This document shows positions 26,090 through 36,114 of a DNA stretch of 64,000 nt, in pieces. The position numbers and the translations under genes are program-made. Each line of letters starts with the position of its first letter. Position 1 is the first letter of the stretch. A model generated the notes under the pieces. The model saw only the letters and a program-made list of their open reading frames with translations. It had not been told where the DNA came from and did not search any database. This stretch comes from DATGMS01 sp040905145 (lineage in GTDB: Bacteria; Bacteroidota; Bacteroidia; Cytophagales; Cyclobacteriaceae), in NCBI GenBank assembly GCA_040905145.1, contig JBBDSC010000197.1, positions 1 through 64,000 on the forward strand, given 5' to 3'.

Positions 26090-26728
26090 TTAAGGCAGTG
26101 GCTTGACCATGATATCCTTGAAATAGATCACACTCTTAGGGTCATGGGCCTGTAAGGCAAAAGTGCCCCTATCGATTTTTTTCTCACCTGCATCTGCGGA
26201 CCTGTTTTTGTCTTCAGACTCCACATACTCTACGACGGTTTTGCCATTGACTTTGATGGTGACCTTGTCCCCTTGTACAATAATGTGCTCAGTATACCAC
26301 TCATTGTCTTCCACGTAGGCTTCCTTCACATCATCAAAAGAATATAAGCTCCCTGTTTTTCTCCAATCACCATGGGATTGGTTGACCTGAACTTCATAGC
26401 CTTTTGAAGGCCATCCATCTTCCTGGAAATTTGTATGGAAGAATATGCCCGAATTGGCTCCTGGCTCAGTCTTCACTTTTGCCTTGAACTCAAAATTTTT
26501 GAAATCGTGATTCTGTACAGGGCCTACATAAAACAAATGGGCTCTTGGACCGTCCACCTTAATGGTTCCATCAACAATGGAAAAAGATTCGGGATTTTCA
26601 CTGGCTTTCCAACCGTCAAAGGTTTCCCCATTCCAAAGAGAGATCCAGCCATCTTTATCTGCCTTTTGGGCAAAAGTAGCTATGGAAAAAAAAGCTAATA
26701 CACAAATAAGAATTGTTTTTTTCATCAT
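26090..26728 (-). CDS. Secreted DUF1080 (3-keto-disaccharide hydrolase-like) protein
   Basis: 212 residues with a signal peptide (FFSIATFAQK). The domain is a concanavalin/LamG-like sandwich with WISLWNGETFDGWKASENP, FEFKAKVKTEPGANSGIFFH, GYEVQVNQSHGDWRKTGSLY, EWYTEHIIVQGDKVTIKVNG and RGTFALQAHDPKSVIYFKDI, all typical of DUF1080. Members are abundant in Bacteroidota, some acting on 3-keto-glycosides in polysaccharide breakdown. It stands alone on the minus strand, divergent from the outer-membrane protein at 27020. Confidence 0.88.
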   Translation of the reverse strand: MMKKTILICVLAFFSIATFAQKADKDGWISLWNGETFDGWKASENPESFSIVDGTIKVDGPRAHLFYVGPVQNHDFKNFEFKAKVKTEPGANSGIFFHTNFQEDGWPSKGYEVQVNQSHGDWRKTGSLYSFDDVKEAYVEDNEWYTEHIIVQGDKVTIKVNGKTVVEYVESEDKNRSADAGEKKIDRGTFALQAHDPKSVIYFKDIMVKPLP

Positions 26729-26815
26729 GGTTTTTAATTTATAATCTATTACAAGGTTTTTAAGTTCTACTATACTGGGTGTAATTTAATAGAAAAAGTA
26801 TAAATGGTTCTATAG

Positions 26816-26877
26816 TTTAACTTTTCGTTAACACATTTAACCTTCTGTTAAGGGTAATTAACCTTTACTTCTCCCAA
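26816..26877 (+). promoter_or_regulatory. 62-bp operator-like element, copy A
   Basis: TTTAAC-N5-GTTAAC (26816-26832) is repeated as TTTAAC-N5-GTTAAG (26836-26852), exactly 20 bp apart. TAATTAA (26855) and CTTCTCCCAA (26868-26877) follow. Half-sites 11 and 9 bp apart with 20-bp periodicity are what an OmpR-family dimer pair would bind. A second copy with identical spacing is at 32002-32063. It lies about 140 bp upstream of the outer-membrane gene. Confidence 0.6.
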
Positions 26878-27019
26878 CTGCGTATAAAATTTCTCTTCTT
26901 TTGTATCATCAAATAAGTCATGCTATAGATGTTTTAAGCCGATTAATCAAAAGACGCTATTCCATCAGATCATATCACGGTATATCGAAAATCCCAAAAG
27001 TTATTTTAACCCTATTATT

Positions 27020-29767
27020 ATGAAATATTTCCTTCTTTTTTTATCCTTATTTTTGAGCATTTCCCAAGCCTTCTCCCAAGGTATTTCTATTTATGGCAGT
27101 GTTCATGATTCCAATGATGAAAGTACTTTTCCGGGTGCCACGGTAGTATTAGAGCACCCTGCGGATTCAACGATGGTAAAAGGGGCTGTTACGGATGTCG
27201 AAGGTAGATTCGTGTTGGATGGATTAAAAACGGGGAAATACATTTTAAAAGTGAAATATGTCGGCTATAAGCAGGTAGTCAAAAGCATTGCCTTACAGCA
27301 GCAGGATCTAAATCTGGGAAAACTGGCACTCAAGGAAGAGACAACTACTTTACAAGAGTTTACCATAAATGGAAGAAGGTCACTTGGAATGCAAAAGGGA
27401 GACACCACCCAATTTAATGCCGATGCCTTTAAAACTCTACAGGACGCCAGTGCACAAAACCTCGTGGAAAAGATGCCGGGAATCAGCCTACAGGATGGGA
27501 ACATACAAGCACAGGGCGAAAATGTAGTACAGGTTCTGGTGGATGGAAAACCTTTTTTTGGAAATGATGCAAAAGTAGCTTTACAGAACCTTCCCGCAGA
27601 AGTGATAGAAAGTGTCCAGATATTTGATAAGAAAAGCGACAAGGCAGAATTAAGTGGGTTTGATGATGGAGAGCAGGAGAAAACCATCAATATTGTGACC
27701 AAGCCCTATAGTAGAAAAGGCCTGTTCGGAAAAGCTTCAGTGGGCTACGGAACAAATGGCAGGTATTTGGTAGGCACAAGTATTAACGCATTTAATGAAG
27801 ATCAAAGAATTACGGTTACTGGTCTAAGCAATAACATTAATGCATTGGACTACTCTGGCGATCCAAACAGCCAGGGAGAAACCAGACCGCAGAATGGAAT
27901 CATTAATACCAACACCTTGGGAATTAATTTTAGTGATGATTGGGGTGAGAAAATTGAGATCAGTGGGAGTTACCTGTTTAGCAATAGGGAAAATGTAGGC
28001 AATGAGTCTTTGGTCAGGGACTATGTACTTCCTTCCGATGAAGGCCAGTTATATACGGAAGAAAGTAATAATAACAGAAAAAATATCGACCACCGCTTTA
28101 ATATGCGTTTTGAATATAATATAGACAGCAATAACAGGGTCCTGATCCGCCCCAATGTATCGGCACAATTTGACAAGGAAAATTCTTATTTTACCGGAAG
28201 CACCGTCACGGATAGCGGCCCCCTTAACCAGACCCAAAATACACTAACAGCCGAAAATTCAGATTTTGACTTCGACAACCGGATTTATTATAGCCGCCGG
28301 TTCAGGAAAAGCGGGAGGAGTCTTACCCTGGGTCTATATACGGGAAATGATATCAATGAAGATGATGACAACCGGGAAGCAGATAACATCTTCTATGGGG
28401 CAGAGGATAGGGAAGAAACATTAAACCAGCATACAACCCGTAGTAGAAGAGGTTTTTCATGGGAAGCCGATTTTTCTTATACAGAACCGATAGGAAAGAA
28501 CGGGATGGTGGAAATCGAATACGAAATAGGCAATAGACTCAATGATTCTGATAAATTGACCTACAATATTTATGGGGAAGAAGAAACCAGCCATACCATG
28601 AATGTGCTTGATACTGCCCTGAGCAATACTTTCAACAGTGAATATCTTTCCCAGGAAGTTGAGATAGGATACCAATATGCCCTTGATAAATTCCGGGTCC
28701 AGGTGGAAGCCGAGTATCAGCATGCCAAAATGAAAAATGACCAGGAATTTCCAAGAAGTTTCGATATGGAGCGTTCCTTTCAAAGCATTTTACCTACTTT
28801 ACGGATTGATTATGAAATATCGGAATCCAAAAAAATTGAATTTGATTATGATACCGATACGGACGCCCCATCCATAGGTGACTTGCAGGATGTAATTGAC
28901 AACTCCAATCCTCTCCATCTCCATACCGGAAACCCTGACCTTAATCAATCCTACAGAAACCGGTTCAGGGCTAGATATAGAAGCAACAATCAGGAAACAG
29001 ACCGCTCATTCTTTGCCTATGTCCAATCCTCATTTGAAGATGATAAAGTTTCCAATAGTACAACGATTGCAGAGGAACCAACAGAACTAGGGGAGGGAAT
29101 CATCCTGGAAAGAGGTTCACAACTTTCCAGACCAATAAATCTGGATGGATATTGGGATCTACGCTCCTATGTGAATTACGGGATGCCGGTTGATTTTATC
29201 AAATCCAATTTCAGTTTGAATGGAGGAATAAATTATACCCATAGGCCCGGCATGATAAATAATGAGATCAACTTTGTCAATTCCAGCAGGTTCAGGGGGG
29301 GATTTTCGCTGAGCAGTAATATCAGTGATAAGGTGGATTTCAATATTTCCACAAGGTCCACCTATAATGTAGTGGAAAATTCGTTGCGTCCTACGTTGAA
29401 CAATAATTATTTTAACCAAACCACACAGCTGAATTATAACTGGATTCTTTGGCAAGGTTTTGTATTTCGGATGGATCTGCGCCACCAAATAAATACCGGG
29501 CTGGCAGAAGGTTATGACAATAGCTTTCTGCTTATGAATATGAGTTTTGGCAAAAAACTGTTCAAAAATGAAAGGGCGGAAATAAGTCTTAACGTGTATG
29601 ATCTGTTTGGGCAGAATAACAATATCAGGCGTAATGTGACAGAGCTCTACATTGAGGATGTTCAATCCAACGTACTCCAACGATATGTTTTGCTATCATT
29701 TTCCTATAACCTCCGGCACTTTAGTAAAGGTACTAACATGAATGATTATGAGGAGATACATAATTAG
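27020..29767 (+). CDS. TonB-dependent-receptor-like outer membrane beta-barrel protein
   Basis: 915 residues. A signal peptide (LSISQAFSQG) is followed by a CarboxypepD_reg-like beta-sandwich (ISIYGSVHDSNDESTFPGA), then a plug-like domain (DASAQNLVEKMPGISLQDG, VLVDGKPFFGNDAKVALQNL) and a long barrel of alternating strands. The family is OMP_b-brl_3. It is not a SusC because no SusD partner is present. The substrate is unknown. It stands upstream of, and convergent to, a two-component pair, and has operator-like element A in its promoter region. Confidence 0.85.
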   Translation: MKYFLLFLSLFLSISQAFSQGISIYGSVHDSNDESTFPGATVVLEHPADSTMVKGAVTDVEGRFVLDGLKTGKYILKVKYVGYKQVVKSIALQQQDLNLGKLALKEETTTLQEFTINGRRSLGMQKGDTTQFNADAFKTLQDASAQNLVEKMPGISLQDGNIQAQGENVVQVLVDGKPFFGNDAKVALQNLPAEVIESVQIFDKKSDKAELSGFDDGEQEKTINIVTKPYSRKGLFGKASVGYGTNGRYLVGTSINAFNEDQRITVTGLSNNINALDYSGDPNSQGETRPQNGIINTNTLGINFSDDWGEKIEISGSYLFSNRENVGNESLVRDYVLPSDEGQLYTEESNNNRKNIDHRFNMRFEYNIDSNNRVLIRPNVSAQFDKENSYFTGSTVTDSGPLNQTQNTLTAENSDFDFDNRIYYSRRFRKSGRSLTLGLYTGNDINEDDDNREADNIFYGAEDREETLNQHTTRSRRGFSWEADFSYTEPIGKNGMVEIEYEIGNRLNDSDKLTYNIYGEEETSHTMNVLDTALSNTFNSEYLSQEVEIGYQYALDKFRVQVEAEYQHAKMKNDQEFPRSFDMERSFQSILPTLRIDYEISESKKIEFDYDTDTDAPSIGDLQDVIDNSNPLHLHTGNPDLNQSYRNRFRARYRSNNQETDRSFFAYVQSSFEDDKVSNSTTIAEEPTELGEGIILERGSQLSRPINLDGYWDLRSYVNYGMPVDFIKSNFSLNGGINYTHRPGMINNEINFVNSSRFRGGFSLSSNISDKVDFNISTRSTYNVVENSLRPTLNNNYFNQTTQLNYNWILWQGFVFRMDLRHQINTGLAEGYDNSFLLMNMSFGKKLFKNERAEISLNVYDLFGQNNNIRRNVTELYIEDVQSNVLQRYVLLSFSYNLRHFSKGTNMNDYEEIHN

Positions 29768-29782
29768 AAATACTGGTGATTT

Positions 29783-29953
29783 ATGAAGAGTGGAAAACAG
29801 CAAGCCGGAACAAATGGTGTATTTAAAGAATCCGTTCAACTCGCCATTGATTTATTAACCGGCCTGATATCTGCGGCATTTGTCTTTACTTTAGAATTAT
29901 ATGGGCTAAAAAACACCGTTTTATTTGCGGGATCCCTAAGACAAGTCTTCTAA
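29783..29953 (+). CDS. Possible small membrane protein
   Basis: 56 codons from ATG 29783 to TAA 29953. MKSGKQQAGTNGVFKESVQL is followed by a hydrophobic helix (LLTGLISAAFVFTLELYGL). It starts 16 bp after the outer-membrane protein stop and its last 18 bp overlap the end of the response regulator on the other strand. Coding is uncertain; it was kept because the hydrophobic segment is well formed and the gap is otherwise unused. Confidence 0.3.
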   Translation: MKSGKQQAGTNGVFKESVQLAIDLLTGLISAAFVFTLELYGLKNTVLFAGSLRQVF

Positions 29954-30622
29954 TATATAGCCCTTACCGTGGATATTGATAAGGGTAATTTCCGGATCCA
30001 AATTCAAGTATTTTCTCAGTTTGGCCATATGAACGTCCATACTGCGTCTGTTGAAGTAATCTACCTTTCCCCATAACTTTTGCAACACCTCTTTTCGATC
30101 CAACAGTTGATTTTTCTTTTCACAAAGCAGCCGCAATATGTCAGCTTCTTTTTCAGTAAGGATGACAGTATCGCTGTTTTCGGCTGCCAGTCTACGGCTT
30201 TGCCAGTCAAATTTTAATTTACCTATCTGAAAGGATGCCTGTTGATTTTGCTTCGGATGGGTCCGTCGTAAAACGGCCTGGATACGGGCAATGAGTTCTT
30301 CTTCATCCACGGGTTTCACTATATAATCATCAGCACCCTTTTTAAACCCCTGCAACTTATCTATTTTCATGGACCTGGCGGTAAGAAAAATAAGTGGGGT
30401 CTCCGGGTTTGTTTTTTTGATTTCTTCTGCCAGGGTAAACCCATCCATTACCGGCATCATGACATCCAATATACAGAGGTCAAACGTCTGTTGAAGAAAA
30501 GCTTCTTTCCCCTTCAGCCCATCGGATTTCCAAGAGACAAAAAATTGATGCATTTCCAGATAGGTTTTCAATGCATACCCAAGTGTCTGATCATCTTCAA
30601 CTAATAATATTCTTGGATGCAT
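29936..30622 (-). CDS. OmpR-family response regulator
   Basis: 228 residues. Receiver domain: acidic pocket VEDD, phospho-acceptor D53 in CILDVMMPVMDG, and KPVDEEEL with the conserved lysine. The winged-helix output domain has LTEKEADILRLLCEKKNQLL and DVHMAKLRKYLNLDPEI. It should bind direct-repeat DNA sites when phosphorylated by the kinase encoded just upstream, whose stop overlaps its start by 26 bp. The duplicated 62-bp elements at both sides of this module are its natural candidate sites. Confidence 0.93.
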   Translation of the reverse strand: MHPRILLVEDDQTLGYALKTYLEMHQFFVSWKSDGLKGKEAFLQQTFDLCILDVMMPVMDGFTLAEEIKKTNPETPLIFLTARSMKIDKLQGFKKGADDYIVKPVDEEELIARIQAVLRRTHPKQNQQASFQIGKLKFDWQSRRLAAENSDTVILTEKEADILRLLCEKKNQLLDRKEVLQKLWGKVDYFNRRSMDVHMAKLRKYLNLDPEITLINIHGKGYILEDLS

Positions 30623-31961
30623 AGTGCCCGGTTTTGTTGTTTTGGTATAAGGGAAAATTAAGGGTTATGGTGCTACCTTCTCCCACTCTACTTGCAAAGG
30701 TTATTTTACCTCCGTGCAATTCAGTCATCATTTTAACATAACTCAACCCCAGTCCAAAGCCCTTGGTTTGATGTAAATTGCCATGGCTTACTCTATAAAA
30801 CTTATCGAAGATGTAAGGTAAGTTCTTACTGTCTATTCCCATACCTTTATCACTGATTTCCAAAACCAGATCATCATCCTCATTATAGGTGTAAATTCCT
30901 ATTTCCGGTGCATTTTCCGAGTACTTTATGGCATTGTCCAGCAGATTGTCCAAAATGTTGCCGATGTGCATGGGGTCACCAAAAATGGAAGACTTTTCTG
31001 CTCCCAGCTTATAATTCAGATTACCGTTTTTTGCACTGATAAGTATCTGGTAAACTCCGGTTTTCTGGTGGATAATTTCATGAATATCAGTTTCCTGCCA
31101 GTTCAATCCGGGATTTTCCCTCTCCAGTACGGTTAATTCCAATACTTTTTCAACCTTGTTTTTAAGCTGATGGTTCTCCTTTTCCAGAAGGGATATATGG
31201 TAATCAAGTGTTGATGAGGAGAATTTATATTTCTTTTCTTTGATAATTTTCAAAATGAGGGAGGAGGCAAAAATGGGTGTTTTCAGCTCATGGGTCAGGT
31301 TATTGATAAAATCATTTTTTAGCTGGGACAGTTGCTTTTGCCGTTTTAGAACCAGAAAAGTACTGAAGAAACTGCCCAAAAGAATGGCTATAAAAATAGA
31401 AGTAATAACCAGGATTGAAAAAATCTGATAAGCAATAAACAGGGACTTATTGTAAAACAAAAACCCAAAACGGAAGATCTTTTTTCCATAGGCCTCTCTT
31501 ATACTTCCCCCTGGATAGATAGCATATCTTTGAAAATCAGGCTGATGGGGCTCAATAGCTGTACTGAATGCAATGGTATCCTCTATCCGCTGGTAAAAAG
31601 CAAAATCGTAATCCAAATAGGCTAAACCATGTTCCATTAACACACTGTCCGTTAGCCCCCTTATTTCAACAGCCAAGCTTTTTTCCAAGGAATCTCTTGT
31701 GGAATCCGGATGTACTTTGTCGCCTATTAAAGCTATCAGTTGGTTGCTTAATTCTTCATCATCCTTGATGATATGCTTCATATCTTCAAGAACTTTATCT
31801 ATTTCTTTGCTAAACTGGTGGCGTTGCAGATCAATTTCCAGTTTAATCAGGTTAAACTGAATCAATAGCAATCCTATCAGTGAAGCAGAAATCAATATGG
31901 TAATTACGTAGATATGATCCCTTACAAAATCAATCCATTTGTTTAATAGCCTATTGATCAT
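30597..31961 (-). CDS. Sensor histidine kinase of the OmpR-type pair
   Basis: 454 residues. Membrane helix 1 is VITILISASLIGLLLIQF, then a periplasmic sensor of about 130 residues, then helix 2 (IFSILVITSIFIAILLGSFF). The HisKA domain has H224 in NLTHELKTPIF, and the ATPase domain has NLLDNAIKYS, ISDKGMGID and GFGLGLSYVKMM. The periplasmic domain is not a recognised sensor family, so the signal is unknown. It heads a two-gene operon with the regulator. Confidence 0.92.
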   Translation of the reverse strand: MINRLLNKWIDFVRDHIYVITILISASLIGLLLIQFNLIKLEIDLQRHQFSKEIDKVLEDMKHIIKDDEELSNQLIALIGDKVHPDSTRDSLEKSLAVEIRGLTDSVLMEHGLAYLDYDFAFYQRIEDTIAFSTAIEPHQPDFQRYAIYPGGSIREAYGKKIFRFGFLFYNKSLFIAYQIFSILVITSIFIAILLGSFFSTFLVLKRQKQLSQLKNDFINNLTHELKTPIFASSLILKIIKEKKYKFSSSTLDYHISLLEKENHQLKNKVEKVLELTVLERENPGLNWQETDIHEIIHQKTGVYQILISAKNGNLNYKLGAEKSSIFGDPMHIGNILDNLLDNAIKYSENAPEIGIYTYNEDDDLVLEISDKGMGIDSKNLPYIFDKFYRVSHGNLHQTKGFGLGLSYVKMMTELHGGKITFASRVGEGSTITLNFPLYQNNKTGHYASKNIIS

Positions 31962-32001
31962 TTCGCGATATTAAGCAATAATAAGCATATCAAGCAACTA
32001 A

Positions 32002-32063
32002 ATTAACATTTACCTAACCTTTTTAACATTCTCTTTAGGCTAATTAATTTTGGCTTCTCCCAA
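32002..32063. promoter_or_regulatory. 62-bp operator-like element, copy B
   Basis: ATTAAC (32002), CCTAAC (32013), TTTAAC (32022), CTTTAG (32033), TAATTAA (32041) and CTTCTCCCAA (32054-32063) have the same spacing as copy A at 26816-26877. It lies 40-100 bp upstream of the sensor kinase start but points away from it, so autoregulation through a reverse-oriented site is possible. Confidence 0.55.
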
Positions 32064-32153
32064 GCACACTAAACTTATTTTTTCACAGATTTTATATTAT
32101 TGGTTACTAAAAAGATGATCCTTTGCTCGTGGAAAATCATCAGAAATTTACCT

Positions 32154-33413
32154 TTAATGCTCATTTGAAAAATAAGCTTTAGTTCTGAACCTGAATTTAT
32201 TTAGGGTAAATAGGGACAATGCCCTAAAGGATTGAAGGATAACCAAACCCAGCATGAATGAAGAGAAAATATAAACCGAATCAAATGAATAGCCGGCATC
32301 TATCATAAAACCGAAAACAGCTGGCCCTACGGCAGAGCTCAAAACCGTTAAGGAGGTGAAAATGCTCCTCACTGATCCTATATAGGAAGCACCAAAAAAT
32401 TCAACCTGCAAAGCCGCCTTCAATGCATTCCCAAACCCGGAGGAGATACCCATCAATATCATATATGGGAAAATTATCCAGGTATTGGAAATAAATAAAA
32501 CACACAGCATACTTATTAGGAAAGGGATCAGGTAAAAGGGGAAAAACAAAGTGGCGGAATATCTGTCAATCATGGTGCCTGCAAGTAAAATGGAAGCGGA
32601 GCCGGCAATGGCATATGCAGTAAGTCCGACAGCCATCCATTCCAGATCCCAACCTTTAAAATCAGCTATGGAAAATTGATAGAAAAACAGACCGGTAACA
32701 GTAAATGACATGATAAACAGGTTGGGGGCCAATAACCAAAAACTTTTTGACTTAATGATTTCCCATTGAGTTAGTTGTCTTTCAGGTAGATGGCTTAGGG
32801 TACTTTTGGATTTCTTTTCATCCCGTATGGTCAAGTGTCGATCTTTGAGAAAAACAAATAAGTAAACCGGGACGATCAATAACACCAGACCAGCGCTGAA
32901 AAATAAGGACCCCCGCCAGCCATATAAGGCGATCAGTCCCAACACGATCAATGGCAGCAAAGCTTGGCCCAATGGATGCCCAAGGGAAGCCAGACTTATG
33001 GCCTTACCCCTGCCTTTATTGAAATATTTAGACATGGCGGTGATCGAAATATGGCTAAACAGCCCCTGTCCAGCCATCCGGAGCCCAAAAAATGCCAAAG
33101 GGATCAACCACCACTTTTCATTCATGCCCATGAAAACCAAGGACAAAATAAAAAGAGCAGTGGCTACAATGGTATAATACCTAATATTGACCTTATCAAT
33201 AAATTTACCGACATAGGGCAGTAAGAAGGCACTCCCTATAGTGGCAATGGCATAAAAGGTACTGATATGGGAATTTTTTAAAGCAAAGTCCTCCATCAAA
33301 AAAGGCACGTAAAGTGCCAATAAAAATGTCTGGCCAAAACTGGATAGAAAAGTCATTAAAAGGCCAAATACCAGCATACTGGTATTCTTTTTTATAAACT
33401 TAATATATTTCAT
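32154..33413 (-). CDS. Major facilitator superfamily transporter
   Basis: 419 residues with 12 predicted membrane segments. The loop between helices 2 and 3 carries GKFIDKVNIRYYTI, and the second half has GTMIDRYSATLFFP, the equivalent of the MFS signature. Hydrophobic repeats such as FGLLMTFLSSFGQTFLLALYV are typical. The substrate cannot be told. It stands apart from the two-component operon upstream and the outer-membrane protein downstream. Confidence 0.87.
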   Translation of the reverse strand: MKYIKFIKKNTSMLVFGLLMTFLSSFGQTFLLALYVPFLMEDFALKNSHISTFYAIATIGSAFLLPYVGKFIDKVNIRYYTIVATALFILSLVFMGMNEKWWLIPLAFFGLRMAGQGLFSHISITAMSKYFNKGRGKAISLASLGHPLGQALLPLIVLGLIALYGWRGSLFFSAGLVLLIVPVYLFVFLKDRHLTIRDEKKSKSTLSHLPERQLTQWEIIKSKSFWLLAPNLFIMSFTVTGLFFYQFSIADFKGWDLEWMAVGLTAYAIAGSASILLAGTMIDRYSATLFFPFYLIPFLISMLCVLFISNTWIIFPYMILMGISSGFGNALKAALQVEFFGASYIGSVRSIFTSLTVLSSAVGPAVFGFMIDAGYSFDSVYIFSSFMLGLVILQSFRALSLFTLNKFRFRTKAYFSNEH

Positions 33414-33489
33414 GAATGGGAATCAAGGGAATGTGTACTCATCTTACAAGGAATGACAAATCAGGGAAAAAAAGTTTGACATTTATTTA

Positions 33490-35910
33490 TCAAAAAGGAT
33501 CATCCCCATAGCCATTGCCTCCTGAAGGTTGTTCCTCCTTGGCCCGGAATCCTCCAAACCGGTAATTTAGGGAGATGGTGCCTATTCGGGTTTCACGGTT
33601 GAAGTACCTTTCCTGATAAAATTCCCTGTCTGTGGTATTTATCCTGAAGATCCGGGTATTGAATATATCGGTGACATTTAGGCTTACCGTAGCCCTGTTG
33701 TTGAAAATATCACGTCTGAGACCCACATTCAGGCCGTATATGGGATCAATTTCTCCTTGGGGCAATATAATAGGCCCGCTGTATTCGCCTTGGATCTGGA
33801 CCGTTGCAATATTTGGCAGGACAATATTGCTCAACAAGCTGATGGTCCAACTGAAATTGGAATTATCAAAGCCTTCCTGGATATTGCTTCCTTTCAGTTC
33901 CGAATAAAAGAAATTACCGTTCAATGTGGCATCAAAATTAGAAGAAAATTGAAACTGATTGATCAATTCCAGGCCAGTTGAATTTCTTTGATTTGCATTT
34001 GTCCATAATTGTACTGCCGAATTGTTTTCCAATAAACTAATAATCCGGGTCATTACATCAGTGGTTCTCCTGTGATACAATGTACCGGTAAACAGATAAT
34101 TTTCCCATCCTTTATTATAGCCTGTTTCATAGCTGTCCGTATATTCAGGGTTCAATTCCGGATTGCCATAACGGGTATTCAGCAAATCCTGGGCATTGTA
34201 AAAAGGGGCCATCTGTCCAGCTCCGGGACGGTTGATCCTCCTGCTGTAATTGGCCAATAGCTCTTCTTCAGGACCAAGCTCGTAAGTCAGGTATAAACTT
34301 GGGAACAGGTTGAAATATGCGTTGTCGTACTGGGTTCCTGAATTAAAGTCATAACCTTTTGTGGTGGTCTGCTCTGCTCTCAATCCAACCTGGAACCCAA
34401 GGGCATTCACTGTGTGCCGATAGATGCCGTAGGCTGCCGTTACGTATTCATCAAAAGTAAATTGATTGGCAATGCTGTCGTTTTGAATATACCGGCCGCT
34501 GTTCAAATCCAACTGGTCAAAGGTCTGTCCCCGGTCATTTAAATCAAAAGTACCTTTGGCACCACCTTCTAATTTACTGCCGGAAGGAAACGGCTTTTCA
34601 TAATCTACCTGGAAAATGTAAAGGGAACCTTCCTGGGGTCTTCCGTAAATTTGATCCTGGCGCTTGGAAGGAACTTCCTGGGAGGATTGGTTATAATATA
34701 ACTGATCGAAATATTCCACCCTGTCCTGTTGGTTCCGGGCATAGCTGAAAGAAGCATAAAGCCTTTGCCCCACCGTATCAAAATCATAATCAAAGGTGAT
34801 TCCGGATTCAAAGTTTATGGCTGCTTGATCTTCCTCCAGGGTTCTGACAAAAAGGCTGTCCAACTGGCGTTCCGGACCTTGATGTCGCTGGTGGTATATC
34901 CTTAACCGGTCCCGACTGGATCTGTTATATTGTCCATAAATGCCCATTGTTGCTCTATCATTGATATAAACATCCACCCCGCCACGTAATAAATGGGATT
35001 GATTGGTATTGTCCGTGTTAAAATCCTGGTCCAGGAAAGGGGAGACACCTTCTTCATCAGTCCTTCTCAAGCTTTCACTTATTTCGTATAATTGCCGGCT
35101 TTGAAAATTATAGGAGGTATAGAAATTGAATTTTCCAGTTCGGTAGTTGAGGTTAAGACCGCCGGTATATTTGTTCCTGGTACCGAGGGAAACATTCACT
35201 TGGCCATTTAAGCCTAGCCTTTCTTCCTTCTTAAGGATTATATTGATAATCCCGCCTACCCCCGAAGCATCATATCGGGAAGAGGGGTTGGTGATCAGTT
35301 CCACGCTTTGGATACTGTTGGCCGGGAATTGGCTTAGTATGGATTCCGTTTCTTCACTGCTCAGATTTGTGGGCCTCCCGTTGATATAGATCAAGACACT
35401 ACCTGACCCACGCATGGCAATTCCCCCTTCCTCATCTATTTGAATGGAGGGCAAGGTGGCCAGGAGGTCAGAAGCAGTTGCCCCATCTGCAACGATGCTG
35501 TTTCCCACGTTATAGGTTCTCTTGTCAATGTCAGACTCAAACATGGAAATGACTCCCGAGACCGTCACCTCTTCCAGGCTGGAGGCGGTACTGGACAGTC
35601 TGAGGTTTCCTAGGTTTATGGAAGCTTTATCTACTTCCAACTGCTTGAACAACTGATCATATCCAATAAAACCTGCTCTCAATAAATATCGCCCATAGGA
35701 AGCGGAAATTTCAAAATCACCTTCTTGGTCGGTAACACTTCCATCAACCACGGTACTGTCCTCTGGATTTAACAAAACAACATTGGCAAATTCGAGCGTC
35801 CTTCCTGTTTCGGAATCTCTTACTTTACCTGTGATGTGGGAATTCTGGGCATGAAGATCTAAGTTGAGCAATATAATGGTGGAAAATAATGGCAATATAA
35901 TAGGTTTCAT
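33490..35910 (-). CDS. TonB-dependent-receptor-like outer membrane protein
   Basis: 806 residues. A signal peptide (to LDLHAQNSH) precedes a CarboxypepD_reg-like domain (ITGKVRDSETGRTLEFANV). The plug has VGNSIVADGATASDLLATL, GSVLIYINGRPTNLSSEE and VELITNPSSRYDASGVGG, followed by a barrel (INIILKKEERLGLNGQVN and later strands). A C-terminal SLNYRFGGFRAKEE lies before a Gly-rich tail. It is the second outer-membrane receptor-like gene in 8 kb but diverges from the first in sequence. Regulatory elements like copies A and B are absent upstream. Confidence 0.87.
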   Translation of the reverse strand: MKPIILPLFSTIILLNLDLHAQNSHITGKVRDSETGRTLEFANVVLLNPEDSTVVDGSVTDQEGDFEISASYGRYLLRAGFIGYDQLFKQLEVDKASINLGNLRLSSTASSLEEVTVSGVISMFESDIDKRTYNVGNSIVADGATASDLLATLPSIQIDEEGGIAMRGSGSVLIYINGRPTNLSSEETESILSQFPANSIQSVELITNPSSRYDASGVGGIINIILKKEERLGLNGQVNVSLGTRNKYTGGLNLNYRTGKFNFYTSYNFQSRQLYEISESLRRTDEEGVSPFLDQDFNTDNTNQSHLLRGGVDVYINDRATMGIYGQYNRSSRDRLRIYHQRHQGPERQLDSLFVRTLEEDQAAINFESGITFDYDFDTVGQRLYASFSYARNQQDRVEYFDQLYYNQSSQEVPSKRQDQIYGRPQEGSLYIFQVDYEKPFPSGSKLEGGAKGTFDLNDRGQTFDQLDLNSGRYIQNDSIANQFTFDEYVTAAYGIYRHTVNALGFQVGLRAEQTTTKGYDFNSGTQYDNAYFNLFPSLYLTYELGPEEELLANYSRRINRPGAGQMAPFYNAQDLLNTRYGNPELNPEYTDSYETGYNKGWENYLFTGTLYHRRTTDVMTRIISLLENNSAVQLWTNANQRNSTGLELINQFQFSSNFDATLNGNFFYSELKGSNIQEGFDNSNFSWTISLLSNIVLPNIATVQIQGEYSGPIILPQGEIDPIYGLNVGLRRDIFNNRATVSLNVTDIFNTRIFRINTTDREFYQERYFNRETRIGTISLNYRFGGFRAKEEQPSGGNGYGDDPF

Positions 35911-36114
35911 GGGAATATAAATTTAATATCAGCCACTAAGTTAACTGGATGGATGTATTGCCATTCGCCATATCTTTATGGGAAATCTCAAGTAGTATTC
36001 ATCCCTGTAGGTTGCTTCGCTGGCCTTTGGGTAATTGTTGGTTATAATATTATTGGCAAGCCTTTTATGAAGATGTTTTGCAGGTCAATACATTTAACGT
36101 AATTTGACAGGCAA

